Source: Paracoccaceae bacterium (GTDB lineage: Bacteria; Pseudomonadota; Alphaproteobacteria; Rhodobacterales; Rhodobacteraceae). Taken from it: DNA of 35,338 bases. Location: positions 1-35,338 of the forward strand of contig JAPOVX010000336.1 in NCBI GenBank assembly GCA_026707935.1. Direction: 5' to 3'. Below are positions 23,968 to 33,008 of the stretch, in pieces (the stretch's first letter is position 1; every line of letters starts with the position of its first letter). Both the position numbers and the translations under genes were made by a program. The notes beneath the pieces were generated by a model. It made no database searches, was not told the origin of the DNA, and saw nothing but the letters and a program-made list of their open reading frames with translations.

Positions 23968-25054
23968 TGCAATCGCCGGGATCGCCGGAGGTACGCTCGC
24001 CGCCGCCGGATTCTATGTTCCGGCCATTCCGCTAACGGTGGCCTTGGTCGGGATCATCTGGCTCGCGATGCTGCGTAACCGCCGCCGCCGTTTTACCATG
24101 GCCTTCGGGTGGCATTTTGCAGCTGCAGCAGGCCCTCTGGCCGGATTGTGGAACACGGGGGCTTCGGAATGGCTTTGGGCAGCCGTGATACTCTACCTGT
24201 TGATCGTGGCCACAGCCTTCGCACGGTGGAACGCAGGGGTGGTCGTGGCCGCCTCGATGATGAACCCCTGGCACATTGGATCCGTGCCGCTGGCAGCCGG
24301 TGAATTGTGGCCCGGGACCGGTCTCGCCGGGTTGATCCTGCTGGTCGTGGCCCTGACCATAATGGATGGCGGAACATCCGGAGTCCGGAGCCTCTGTGCA
24401 GCACTGACAGTAGGTAGCGCGGCCTGGGCCTGGAGCCAGTACAGTCCTGCCCCGGCTGCCGGCATGACCTCGGTTCCACTCTCACCTCCAGCTGCTATTA
24501 CCAGAATGGGTCAAGACCAGCGAATACTGGCATCTCTCGAAGGATCCGCAGCTACCGCGATCGTGACAGGCGAGAACATTATTGACCGTCGCGACCCGAC
24601 AGCAATGCAGAGATGGTGCGATCATGCTGCTCGCACCGGTATCACGGTATTTGCAGGAGTCCTTGAAAAGGATCTGCGCTCGACCGTGCACCTGTTTTCT
24701 CCCACAAACTGCCGTGTCCAACCTGTATATGAACGCCTGTTTGGCCTGCCGGGAATAGAGGGGGGATGGGGGATCGGCCGCGGAGTCCTTGAAACCGTGA
24801 ACTTGGACCACAGGCCAATTCACTGGCTCATCTGCTTCGAGACGTTTTCACCATTGGCATGGTTGCTGGCATCCCCAAAGCCAGGGAGCGCGGTGGTGAT
24901 TATCGCAAATGATTACTGGATCCACCCGGTACCGGTAGACACATTGCGCACCAAGGTAGCAGGCGCCATGGCGCGGCTTCTGGGTGTGACCGCCGTGACG
25001 GCAGAATCCCGATCCTCGCGGGTGGAATTCCAGACGAGCAAGGCTCGCCAATGA
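23900..25054 (+). CDS. traB: TraB-like conjugal transfer protein (Agrobacterium type)
   Basis: This 384-residue protein has several hydrophobic segments in the first 200 residues. A carbon-nitrogen-hydrolase-like C-terminal domain follows (about 215-370; GITVFAGVLEKD, WLICFETFSPLAWL, VVIIANDYW). This combination resembles TraB of Agrobacterium Ti plasmids, which is related to apolipoprotein N-acyltransferase (Lnt). Its precise role in transfer is not known. In Ti plasmids traB sits next to traF, as here. The start is ATG 23900 or 23906, both inside the preceding gene. Confidence 0.82.
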   Translation: MKMTILEGQWSFGSHEIPTGRTDAIAGIAGGTLAAAGFYVPAIPLTVALVGIIWLAMLRNRRRRFTMAFGWHFAAAAGPLAGLWNTGASEWLWAAVILYLLIVATAFARWNAGVVVAASMMNPWHIGSVPLAAGELWPGTGLAGLILLVVALTIMDGGTSGVRSLCAALTVGSAAWAWSQYSPAPAAGMTSVPLSPPAAITRMGQDQRILASLEGSAATAIVTGENIIDRRDPTAMQRWCDHAARTGITVFAGVLEKDLRSTVHLFSPTNCRVQPVYERLFGLPGIEGGWGIGRGVLETVNLDHRPIHWLICFETFSPLAWLLASPKPGSAVVIIANDYWIHPVPVDTLRTKVAGAMARLLGVTAVTAESRSSRVEFQTSKARQ

Positions 25055-25392
25055 CCGAGAATCAATGTCGGCGGCACCGGGCCGAATACGCGGCTGTCCA
25101 GTGCCTGCCCGTGATCACCGGCGACGACCACACCATCATGATTCAGGTCCGCGATGCGTTTCAGCACGGGTATGCCTGACGGATTTGTCGAACTGCATAT
25201 TCGAGGATCATGGTGCACGTCTGGCGGTAGCTGCGGTAAACAGAATGTGACGAAATCCGCCTGCTCTCTACTCTCCGCTACATAGATACCGAGAGGAACG
25301 CTGGGCGTAAGATTGACACGAAACGACGGCAACAGGATAGTGGTTGCAAACACCAAGAGACCCAGCCCCGCAAATGATGCGACCCGTATCAT
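24913..25392 (-). CDS. traF: TraF-like conjugation signal peptidase (S26), short form
   Basis: This 159-residue inner-membrane protease has an N-terminal hydrophobic anchor (5-22). The catalytic Ser31 lies in TPSVPLGIY, Lys78 in VLKRI, and the S26 closing motif is DSRVFGPV. TraF processes and cyclises TrbC pilin in P-type systems, so it is the expected partner of trbC. The region between the Lys motif and DSRVFGPV is about 40 residues shorter than in typical TraF. The last about 45 residues are read antisense through the 3' end of traB, beyond the usual stop after a GRA-x-LW motif (here GHWRALLVW). It may be a degenerate or shortened enzyme. Confidence 0.8.
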   Translation of the reverse strand: MIRVASFAGLGLLVFATTILLPSFRVNLTPSVPLGIYVAESREQADFVTFCLPQLPPDVHHDPRICSSTNPSGIPVLKRIADLNHDGVVVAGDHGQALDSRVFGPVPPTLILGHWRALLVWNSTREDRDSAVTAVTPRSRAMAPATLVRNVSTGTGWIQ

Positions 25393-25617
25393 CTGGGCCT
25401 ATACACATTACCCCCGAAACAGATCACTTGAGCGTGCTATCGGAGTGAGTATACAATATTCAGGCCCGTTTCGGACGCCAATGTGCACAATTTGGGGTGC
25501 GAACATGCTACAGATTAGGGCCTGTTGACAATCAGGTTGCGATTCGTGTCGATCGATGCCACTTTTGCCTCAACGATCGCCAGAACGGCGGCACAGGCAA
25601 GACGAGCAGAATGACAA
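25393..25617 (+). promoter_or_regulatory. Divergent region between traF and cas3 with promoter candidate
   Basis: This 225-bp region contains no gene. A sigma-70-like pair faces cas3: TTGAGC (25428-25433), 16 bases, then TATACA (25450-25455, extending to TATACAAT). The leader would be about 155 bases long. The same region must hold the traF promoter on the other strand. Prediction from consensus only. Confidence 0.4.
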
Positions 25618-27849
25618 ATGAATCCAGACAGAACGTTTGCACATTCGGGCAAGTCTTCCGACAGAAGCGATTGGCAAACGCTTGCCGAGCACCTTGGTCA
25701 GACTGCCGAACTTGCAGCTTCGACCGCGAGCATTTTTGGCCTGTCGGAAACCGCGCGCATCGCCGGGAAATACCATGATTTCGGCAAGCATGACCCTGCC
25801 TTTGATCGGATTCTCATGGGCGACAACATCCGCGTCGATCACTCAACTGCGGGTGGAAAGCTCTTCGTGGATCGGGCGGAACGACATGAGCGATTGGCTG
25901 CCGAGATTCTAGCCTATGCCATCTTGGGCCACCATGCTGGTCTGCCCGACGCGATCGGCTCCAGCGCCAGCTTGATGCACCGCATCGATAACCACCGCGA
26001 TAATATTGCGCCTGAAGTTTACTCTGCTGCCGGGACCGATTTAGGTCCTGTACTCAAGGAACTTTCCCAGAAGATACGGAATCTCACGCCGGGCTTCGAT
26101 CTGTCGGTGGCTGGGCGCATGGTTTTTTCTTGCCTCGTCGATGCAGACTTTCGCGATACAGAGGCTTTCTACGACCGGCTGGAGGGGCGGCGCACCGACA
26201 GAAGTTGGCCCGCACTTGCCAGCATCTTGCACGATTTTCGTGGCGCGTTCGATGCCCACATCGGGGGAATTTCTGCCGATACCGATCTGAACCGTATGCG
26301 GGGAGAAATTCTTGAACAGGTTCGAGCAGCCGCGGTCCAAGCACCTGGTCTGTTCAGCCTTACAGTGCCCACAGGTGGCGGCAAGACGCTGGCATCTATG
26401 GGCTTTGCACTGGACCATGCCTTGTGTCACGGCCATAGGCGCATCATTTACGCCATTCCCTACACTTCGATCATCGATCAGACGGCCACGATCTTTCGCG
26501 GCCTTTTCGATGACTTCGGTGACGTGGTGCTTGAACACCATTCGTCCATCGATGAAGACGGTCCGGGGCGGGAAGCTCGCCAAAAGCTCCGTCTGGCAAT
26601 GGAGGATTGGGCCGCCCCCATCATTGTAACCACCAATGTGCAACTCTTCGAAAGCCTGTTTGCAGCCCGGCCTTCGCGTTGCCGCAAACTGCACAATATC
26701 GCAGGATCGGTCATCGTGCTTGACGAGGCTCAATGCCTTCCGCGCAGTTTATTGATTCCGGTTCTGCGCATGATCGACACACTTTCGGCGCATTTTGGCT
26801 GCACGATCGTTCTTTGCACTGCAACGCAGCCCGCCTTCGACAGCAGGCAGCTGCGGGCCGGGGGATTGGCTCTAGCCGAGCGCGAACTGGCCGCTGACCC
26901 TCCCGCTCTTTCCCGCCGTCTCCGTCGCGCCAAGATCGTTCACGGAGGCGAAATGGAAGATTCAGACCTTGTCTGCGCGCTGAGCGAAACCCCGCAAGGT
27001 GTGGTGATCGTAAACAGCCGCAAACATGCGCTCGAATTGTATCAAACTGCTCGGGACGAGGGGCTTGACGGGGCGATCCACCTGTCCACCCGGCAATATC
27101 CTGCGCACCGGCGACTGATCATCGACGACATACGAAACCGTCTTTCCGCAGGTCAACCGTGCCGTCTGATTGCGACCAGTCTGATTGAGGCAGGTGTCGA
27201 TCTTGATTTCCCTTTGGGCTGGCGCGCTGAAGCGGGTTTGGACAGCATCGTCCAGGCAGCCGGACGTGTGAACCGCGAAGGCAAGAGACCCTTGCAGTCA
27301 AGTCGTCTCACGGTCTTTTCGGCTCCCGGTCAGCCGGTGCCCCGCGGCTTGCAGCCGCTTATCGAGGCCATGCGTAGCACCGCGAAGCGCCATCCAGACC
27401 TTCTCGCACAGGAGGCGATCCTCGATTGGTTCGAACAGGTCTACTGGACAATCGGTCCCGAACGCATGGGGCAACCGATGGTCGACGCTTTTGCCGCTTC
27501 GACAAGCGGGACCGACTTTCCTTATCGCAGTACAGCCCTGGACTTCCGGATGATCGAGGAGACCATGGTCTCTGTGATCGTGGCAGTCGAGGATATTGCA
27601 CGCACCGAAGTGGATCGCCTTTCCGACCCCGGCATTTCATCGGGTTCGATCGCCCGGGCCTTGCAGCCCTTTACTGTTCAGGTGCCGAAGCAGGCGCGCG
27701 ACCAGATGCTTGCAAACGGTCATGCAAGTTATTATGCGCCCCGGTTGAGGGGTAATCAGTTTTGCCTGCTGGAGGGAACGTCCCTTTACCGGTCGGACAC
27801 TGGCCTCCTGTGGGAAAATGCGGAGTATTTGGAGACAAGCATTTGTTAG
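25618..27849 (+). CDS. cas3: Cas3 HD nuclease-helicase, type I-C
   Basis: This 743-residue effector nicks, unwinds and degrades target DNA after Cascade recognition. The N-terminal HD nuclease domain shows GKYHDFGKHDP (His53-Asp54) and ILGHHAGLPD. The superfamily-2 helicase has Walker A VPTGGGKT (about 251-258), DEAQ box VLDEAQCLP (369-372), CTATQPAF (motif III) and QAAGRVNREG (motif VI). All are intact and the length is normal for I-C Cas3. It is the first gene of the operon. Confidence 0.97.
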   Translation: MNPDRTFAHSGKSSDRSDWQTLAEHLGQTAELAASTASIFGLSETARIAGKYHDFGKHDPAFDRILMGDNIRVDHSTAGGKLFVDRAERHERLAAEILAYAILGHHAGLPDAIGSSASLMHRIDNHRDNIAPEVYSAAGTDLGPVLKELSQKIRNLTPGFDLSVAGRMVFSCLVDADFRDTEAFYDRLEGRRTDRSWPALASILHDFRGAFDAHIGGISADTDLNRMRGEILEQVRAAAVQAPGLFSLTVPTGGGKTLASMGFALDHALCHGHRRIIYAIPYTSIIDQTATIFRGLFDDFGDVVLEHHSSIDEDGPGREARQKLRLAMEDWAAPIIVTTNVQLFESLFAARPSRCRKLHNIAGSVIVLDEAQCLPRSLLIPVLRMIDTLSAHFGCTIVLCTATQPAFDSRQLRAGGLALAERELAADPPALSRRLRRAKIVHGGEMEDSDLVCALSETPQGVVIVNSRKHALELYQTARDEGLDGAIHLSTRQYPAHRRLIIDDIRNRLSAGQPCRLIATSLIEAGVDLDFPLGWRAEAGLDSIVQAAGRVNREGKRPLQSSRLTVFSAPGQPVPRGLQPLIEAMRSTAKRHPDLLAQEAILDWFEQVYWTIGPERMGQPMVDAFAASTSGTDFPYRSTALDFRMIEETMVSVIVAVEDIARTEVDRLSDPGISSGSIARALQPFTVQVPKQARDQMLANGHASYYAPRLRGNQFCLLEGTSLYRSDTGLLWENAEYLETSIC

Positions 27850-27929
27850 CGGTGAATTCAACGCGTGTACTTTGTCATGAATTTCTATTGATTACTGCTG
27901 ATCGCCCGACCCGGACGTAGAGGTCAGTT

Positions 27930-28628
27930 TTGGCATATGGAATCCGCATTCACGTCTGGGGCCGATATGCGCTTTTTACCCGCCCAGAGTTGAAGGTCGA
28001 ACGCACCAGTTACGACGTAATGACGCCATCGGCAGCACGGGGCATTCTGGAAGCAATCCATTGGAAACCCGCGATTCAGTGGGTGATTGATCGGATTCAC
28101 GTCCTCGAACCGATACGGTTCCAGTCAATCCGCCGAAACGAGGTGGGAAGCAAGGCACCGGCGGCAAAGATCAAACAGGCGAAAAAACGCGGCGATCTGG
28201 AAGGCCTCCAGCTCCTTGTCGACGAGGACCGTGAGCAACGTGCAGCTTCAGTTCTGGTGAACCCTGCCTATGTTATCGAAGCGCATTTCGAAATGACGGA
28301 ACGGGCAGGTGCCACGGAAACGGAGGGCAAACATCTCGACATGTTTAACCGACGCGCCGCAAGGGGACAGTGTTTCATCCAGCCATGCCTCGGCACGCGC
28401 GAATTCGCAGCGCATTTTGAGTTGATCAAGAATGGTGAACCCTTGCCTGCCCGTGCCCCTGAAGCCGAAACGCAAGAGCTTGGCTTCGGAATCCCGCGTG
28501 ATCTGGGTTTCATGTTGTGGGACATTGACCACGCTTCTCCTGGCCGTCCGTCACTGCTGTTTCGCGCGTCTCTGTATGACGGCGTGATGGATGTTCCTGC
28601 TCCCGGGAGCCAGGAGGTGAAACGTTGA
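27930..28628 (+). CDS. cas5c: Cas5c (Cas5d) pre-crRNA endonuclease, type I-C
   Basis: This 232-residue RAMP protein replaces Cas6 in type I-C: it cuts the pre-crRNA at the base of the repeat hairpin and stays on the 5' handle. The N-terminal YGIRIHVWGRYALFTRPELK followed by ERTSYDVMTPSAARGILEAI is the standard Cas5c beginning. LYDGVMDVP closes the domain. The start is TTG at 27930 behind TAGAGGT; no ATG fits. The 80-bp gap from cas3 could hold a second promoter. The end overlaps cas8c by four bases (TTGA). Confidence 0.95.
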   Translation: MAYGIRIHVWGRYALFTRPELKVERTSYDVMTPSAARGILEAIHWKPAIQWVIDRIHVLEPIRFQSIRRNEVGSKAPAAKIKQAKKRGDLEGLQLLVDEDREQRAASVLVNPAYVIEAHFEMTERAGATETEGKHLDMFNRRAARGQCFIQPCLGTREFAAHFELIKNGEPLPARAPEAETQELGFGIPRDLGFMLWDIDHASPGRPSLLFRASLYDGVMDVPAPGSQEVKR

Positions 28629-30373
28629 GCCTTCTTGCTTCACTCGCACGAGCGTATGAACGCCTGCTGGATGCGCCGGAATTCGGCTATTCTGACCAGA
28701 AAATCGGCTTTTGCGTTGTTCTGCACCCCGATGGCAGCGTGGCCGAGGTCGCTGACCTGCGGGACCATGACAAGAAGCGTAGTCCCAGGGTACTGCGTGT
28801 TCCTGCTTCTCCGAAACGAGCCGGTACGACACCGCGGCCGAATTTCATGTGGGACAACATCAATTACGCGCTTGGCGCGGGAAAGCTCACCGACCCTTGC
28901 GACACGCGTCATGACAGTTTTCGCGACAAACACCTTGAGTATTTCAACCGATCTGTATCCGACGACATTCGAACTTTCTGTGCTTTTCTGCGATACTGGT
29001 GCCCCGACCAGGTACGTACTTACTTTGACGCAGAGAATCTTCCTACCGAAGGAATCGTTTTTGCTTGTAGTCCAACCTACAGGGAGCAGTTCCTGCACGA
29101 GAATACTGCAGTGCGCGGTTTATGGTCGAAAGAGCGTGAAAGATGGATCTCCGTTGAGGGCAAGAAAACTGTAGATGCCGCCTGCATCGTAACCGGACAG
29201 CGATCACCAATCGAGCGGACACATCCTCCGATCAAGGGAATTCTTGGCCCAAAAGTGGCGGAGTCTGCGCTGGTGACATTTAACTCGAACGCCTACGAAT
29301 CCTACGGTCATAGACAGGGCGACAACGCTCCGGTGTCCGAATCTGCCGCCTTTGCCTATACAACTGCTCTCAACCAATTTCTTGCAGACCAGAACCATCG
29401 CCTTCAGATCGGCGATGCCACGACTGTCTTTTGGGCGGATGCCTCGGACCGGGAAAGGGCGCTGGAAGCAGAAGCGCTATTTTCGGGGATGTTCGATTCG
29501 CTCTCTGATGACCGTGTGGCAGCAGCACGGGTGAAAGGCAAACTCGACGCCATTCGAATTGGGACGAGATTGGCGCAGATCGACCCGCAGCTTGATGCCG
29601 GCGTGAGGTTTTTTGTTCTCGGCCTTGCCCCAAACGTGAGCAGACTCTCTGTTCGGTTTTTCTGGGAAAGCGATTTCGGTTCATTGACCGCAAACTACCA
29701 GCGTTTTCTCCGCGATATGGAAATGGATCCACCTTCGCGAGACGCTTGGCCCCCGATCTGGCGTTATTTGATTGAACTCGCGGCCCAAAGAGAACGCAAT
29801 AACATTCCACCACGAGTAGCAGGTGAATGGATGCGTGCAGTTCTGGCCGGGACACCGTATCCGTTGATGCTACTGTCAACAGTGCTCATGCGAATAAGGT
29901 CAGATGGCTACGTAAACGGACTGCGCTCTGCAATTCTGAAATCCGTCCTTATCCGTAACTTCAAAAGGGAGGTCCCCGTGGCACTTGATTCCGAGAACAC
30001 CAACAAGGGTTATGTCCTTGGACGCTTATTCGCAGTCTACGAAGAAATCCAGCGCGCGGCCTTGGGCGGCAATGTTAACGCAACGATCAAGGACAAATTC
30101 TATGGCGCGGCGTCGGCCTCGCCGCAGAAGGTGTTCCGAACTCTCGATGCGGGCTCGCAGAACCATTTTTCCAAATTGCGAAAACAGAACCCTGGCAGGG
30201 CGGTGAACCTCGAAAAGACAATTGGGTCCATCATGGACCTGATGAACCCAGGCGACGAACCGATTCCTGTCGCGCTGAACGCCACTGAGCAAGCACTATT
30301 CGGGATCGGATATTACCATCAGCACAGTGACTTCTTCCGTAAGCACGACAACAAATCCGAGGTGAATAAATGA
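28625..30373 (+). CDS. cas8c: Cas8c (Csd1) large Cascade subunit, type I-C
   Basis: This 582-residue subunit recognises the PAM and positions Cas3. The N-terminus (SLLASLARAYERL...) and the NFMWDNINYALG stretch are typical of Csd1; the C-terminal part is helical. The start is TTG at 28625, overlapping the cas5c stop. An internal in-frame GTG at 29978 with its own strong Shine-Dalgarno sequence defines a separate Cas11c product (see that entry). Confidence 0.94.
   Translation: MSLLASLARAYERLLDAPEFGYSDQKIGFCVVLHPDGSVAEVADLRDHDKKRSPRVLRVPASPKRAGTTPRPNFMWDNINYALGAGKLTDPCDTRHDSFRDKHLEYFNRSVSDDIRTFCAFLRYWCPDQVRTYFDAENLPTEGIVFACSPTYREQFLHENTAVRGLWSKERERWISVEGKKTVDAACIVTGQRSPIERTHPPIKGILGPKVAESALVTFNSNAYESYGHRQGDNAPVSESAAFAYTTALNQFLADQNHRLQIGDATTVFWADASDRERALEAEALFSGMFDSLSDDRVAAARVKGKLDAIRIGTRLAQIDPQLDAGVRFFVLGLAPNVSRLSVRFFWESDFGSLTANYQRFLRDMEMDPPSRDAWPPIWRYLIELAAQRERNNIPPRVAGEWMRAVLAGTPYPLMLLSTVLMRIRSDGYVNGLRSAILKSVLIRNFKREVPVALDSENTNKGYVLGRLFAVYEEIQRAALGGNVNATIKDKFYGAASASPQKVFRTLDAGSQNHFSKLRKQNPGRAVNLEKTIGSIMDLMNPGDEPIPVALNATEQALFGIGYYHQHSDFFRKHDNKSEVNK
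29978..30373 (+). CDS. cas11c: Cas11c small subunit from internal start inside cas8c
   Basis: In type I-C systems a separate small subunit (Cas11c, about 120 residues) is translated from within cas8c. Here GGGAGG (29967-29972) precedes an in-frame GTG at 29978 by five bases, a near-ideal ribosome-binding site. It would give a 131-residue protein starting VALDSENTNKGYVLGRLFAV. This matches the known position at the last helical part of Cas8c, just before the 'GRLFAV' helix. Established for the family; the exact start here is inferred from the site. Confidence 0.78.
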   Translation: MALDSENTNKGYVLGRLFAVYEEIQRAALGGNVNATIKDKFYGAASASPQKVFRTLDAGSQNHFSKLRKQNPGRAVNLEKTIGSIMDLMNPGDEPIPVALNATEQALFGIGYYHQHSDFFRKHDNKSEVNK

Positions 30374-31326
30374 CTACGCTTTCCCGCCGCCATGACTTCG
30401 TACTGATTTTCGATGTCAAGAATGGCAATCCGAATGGCGACCCTGATGCAGGTAATCTCCCGCGGCTCGATCCCGAGACCAATCATGGTCTTGTCAGTGA
30501 TGTGTGCCTCAAACGCAAGATTCGCAATTATGTGGAACTCGCGCGAACTGGCGAGGACCGGCATCATATCTATGTGCAGGAAGGCGCAATCCTGAATGAA
30601 AAGCATCGAAAGGCCTATGTCGCTATTCGTGATGACGAGAATTCGAAGAAAGCCTCCAAGTTGAATCCGAACCCCAAGACAGATGAGGACGTCAAACTCC
30701 GCGATTGGATGTGCAACAATTTTTTTGATGTACGCACTTTCGGTGCAGTCATGTCCACCGGCATTAACTGCGGGCAGGTGAAGGGGCCGGTCCAGATGAC
30801 CTTCGCCACTTCGGTAGAGCCAATTTTGCCGGTGGAAATCTCGATTACCCGGATGGCCGCCACCAACGAGGCCGAAAAGAAAAAACGCTCTGAAGGTACC
30901 GAGGAAGGCGACGTTCGTACAGACAACCGCACCATGGGGCGAAAGCACATTGTGCCTTACGGCCTGTATGTCACCCATGGCTTCGTATCGGCTGGTTTCG
31001 CAGAGAAGACGGGCTTTTTGGAGGCCGATCTCGACCTCTTGTTCGAGGCGCTCCAAAACATGTTCGAGCATGACCGGTCCGCAGCTCGGGGCGAGATGAC
31101 AACCCGCCGCCTGATCGCCTTCCGCCACGACAACATGCTCGGAAAAGCCCCGGCACATCAGCTGTTTGAACGGATCCGAATCGGGCGCAATGTCGACGGC
31201 GAATGGCGATCTCTCGACGACCGTGGCCTTGGCAATCTCCCACCCGCGCGGAAGTTCTCAGATTACAAGATCGAAATCGACCCCGAAGCCTTGCCCTCGG
31301 GAATCGAAATACTGGACTTCGTCTGA
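30370..31326 (+). CDS. cas7c: Cas7c (Csd2) Cascade backbone, type I-C
   Basis: This 318-residue RAMP protein polymerises along the crRNA. Motifs: DFVLIFDVKNGNPNGDPDAG at the N-terminus, DVRTFGAVMSTG, GPVQMTFATSVEPI and GRKHIVPYGLYVTHGF, all hallmarks of Csd2. It overlaps cas8c by four bases (ATGA) and is full length. Confidence 0.97.
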   Translation: MTTLSRRHDFVLIFDVKNGNPNGDPDAGNLPRLDPETNHGLVSDVCLKRKIRNYVELARTGEDRHHIYVQEGAILNEKHRKAYVAIRDDENSKKASKLNPNPKTDEDVKLRDWMCNNFFDVRTFGAVMSTGINCGQVKGPVQMTFATSVEPILPVEISITRMAATNEAEKKKRSEGTEEGDVRTDNRTMGRKHIVPYGLYVTHGFVSAGFAEKTGFLEADLDLLFEALQNMFEHDRSAARGEMTTRRLIAFRHDNMLGKAPAHQLFERIRIGRNVDGEWRSLDDRGLGNLPPARKFSDYKIEIDPEALPSGIEILDFV

Positions 31327-31328
31327 TC

Positions 31329-31976
31329 ATGCCCTACTTGGGCGCCGAGGAGGATCCCATCCCTATCTCGGCGGTCCAGCACGCGGTTTACTGCATGCGC
31401 CAGGCCGCGCTCATCCATTTGGAACGACTGTGGGCCGATAACAGATTCACGGCCGAGGGGGATGTGCTTCACCAAGTGACCGACAAGGGCGGAAAGCGCA
31501 ATCTGCGCGGGATCAGGCGGGTCACGTCGCTTCCGCTGGCCTCGAAACGGCTAAACCTTGGAGGGATTGCCGATCTGGTTGAGTTCACTGGCGGACCGGA
31601 CGAAGAAACGGCCTACCCAGTGGAATACAAGCGCGGCAAGCCCAAGCTCCATCGTTCCGACGAGGCGCAACTCTGTGCCCAAGCGCTCTGCCTCGAAGAA
31701 ATGACCGGTCACCCAGTTCCGGAAGGAGCGCTCTACTACGCTCAAACGAAACGCCGTGTACGAGTTTCGTTCGACCCACAGTTGCGTGAACTGACCGAGA
31801 ATGCGGTGTCCGAACTTGCTGACGTACTCGCTTCCGGGCGCACACCCCCTCCGACACCTCACAAGAGTAGGTGCCGCAGATGTTCGCTCCACGATCTTTG
31901 CCGACCGGATTCCTTCTCACGCCCGGTCAGGAAGTGGCGCGACCGTATTGTTGCCGAAATTTTGGAATCCCAGTGA
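31329..31976 (+). CDS. cas4: Cas4 RecB-type nuclease for spacer acquisition
   Basis: This 215-residue Fe-S nuclease trims prespacers and helps select PAM and orientation. Nuclease motif: GGIADLVEF, then YPVEYKRGK (Asp, Glu-x-Lys). The Fe-S cysteines lie at VYCMRQ near the start and in CRRCSLHDLC at the end. The ATG at 31329 is two bases after the cas7c stop, and the stop overlaps the cas1 start (GTGA). Confidence 0.95.
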   Translation: MPYLGAEEDPIPISAVQHAVYCMRQAALIHLERLWADNRFTAEGDVLHQVTDKGGKRNLRGIRRVTSLPLASKRLNLGGIADLVEFTGGPDEETAYPVEYKRGKPKLHRSDEAQLCAQALCLEEMTGHPVPEGALYYAQTKRRVRVSFDPQLRELTENAVSELADVLASGRTPPPTPHKSRCRRCSLHDLCRPDSFSRPVRKWRDRIVAEILESQ

Positions 31977-33007
31977 AAAAGCTGTTGAACACAGTCTATG
32001 TGACGACCGAAGGTGCCGCACTGAAGAAGGACGGAGAGAACCTTGTAGCCGAGGTCGAACGTAACGAAAGAGCCCGTGTGCCGTTGCATATGCTGGCCTC
32101 GATTGTGGCGTTTGGGCCAATTCTGATCTCGCCAGCGCTGATTTCAATATGTGCTGAGCGTGGGATCTCAATGGTTTTGCTTAGCCGCTCAGGGCGTTTT
32201 CAGGCCCGCATTGAGGGACCGGTATCAGGCAACGTCCTATTGCGCCGCGCGCAATACCAGCAGACCGATTCTGCTGAAGACATCGTCCGTTCCGTGGTTA
32301 TCGGCAAGATCGCAAACCAGCGCGCTGTAATTCGCAGAGCCCTGCGTGATTATCGGTCCGAAATGCATCCTATGGCCAGCAACGAACTTGAGGCCGCCTC
32401 CAACAGCCTGCGTACAATACTTGGTCGTGTCCAATCGTCGGACCAAACGATTGACCAGTTACGCGGATTCGAAGGTGAGGCAGCGGTGGTTTATTTTTCA
32501 GCCTTCGATCACCTGATTCGTTCGCCTGATGCTGATCTTCGTTGGAAAAGGCGCTCTCGTCGGCCGCCTCTTGATCCGATCAACGCAATGTTGTCATTTC
32601 TCTATACACTGTTGACACATGATTGCCGATCCGCCTGCGAGGCTGTTGGTCTCGACCCCGCCGTCGGATTTCTGCACCGCCAAAGGCCGGGCCGCCCGAG
32701 TCTCGCTCTCGATCTGATGGAAGAATTGCGTGCTCCGTTTGCTGATAGGCTTGTGCTTTCGCTCGTAAACCGGCGTCAACTTAGGGCCAACCATTTCCGC
32801 CATATGGAGAGTGGTGCTGTGCTCCTCACTGATGATGCCCGAAATATAGTGCTAACCGCATGGCAAGACCGCAAGAAGCAAAACCGTCAGCATCCCTTTC
32901 TTCGGGAAAAAGCCCCCATCGGATTGGTTCCCTACCTTCAGGCACAACTGCTGGCGCGACAGTTACGTGGCGATCTCGACGCCTATCCCCCTTGGTTTTG
33001 GAATTGA
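31973..33007 (+). CDS. cas1: Cas1 integrase, type I-C
   Basis: This 344-residue metal-dependent integrase inserts new spacers at the leader end. It has the N-terminal LNTVYVTTEGA, catalytic Glu in LRGFEGEAAVVYF, His in GFLHRQRPGRPSLALDL and Asp in that same helix (LDLMEELR). The GTG start at 31973 overlaps the cas4 stop, and the next gene follows one base after the stop. It appears intact. Confidence 0.96.
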   Translation: MKKLLNTVYVTTEGAALKKDGENLVAEVERNERARVPLHMLASIVAFGPILISPALISICAERGISMVLLSRSGRFQARIEGPVSGNVLLRRAQYQQTDSAEDIVRSVVIGKIANQRAVIRRALRDYRSEMHPMASNELEAASNSLRTILGRVQSSDQTIDQLRGFEGEAAVVYFSAFDHLIRSPDADLRWKRRSRRPPLDPINAMLSFLYTLLTHDCRSACEAVGLDPAVGFLHRQRPGRPSLALDLMEELRAPFADRLVLSLVNRRQLRANHFRHMESGAVLLTDDARNIVLTAWQDRKKQNRQHPFLREKAPIGLVPYLQAQLLARQLRGDLDAYPPWFWN

Positions 33008-33008
33008 G

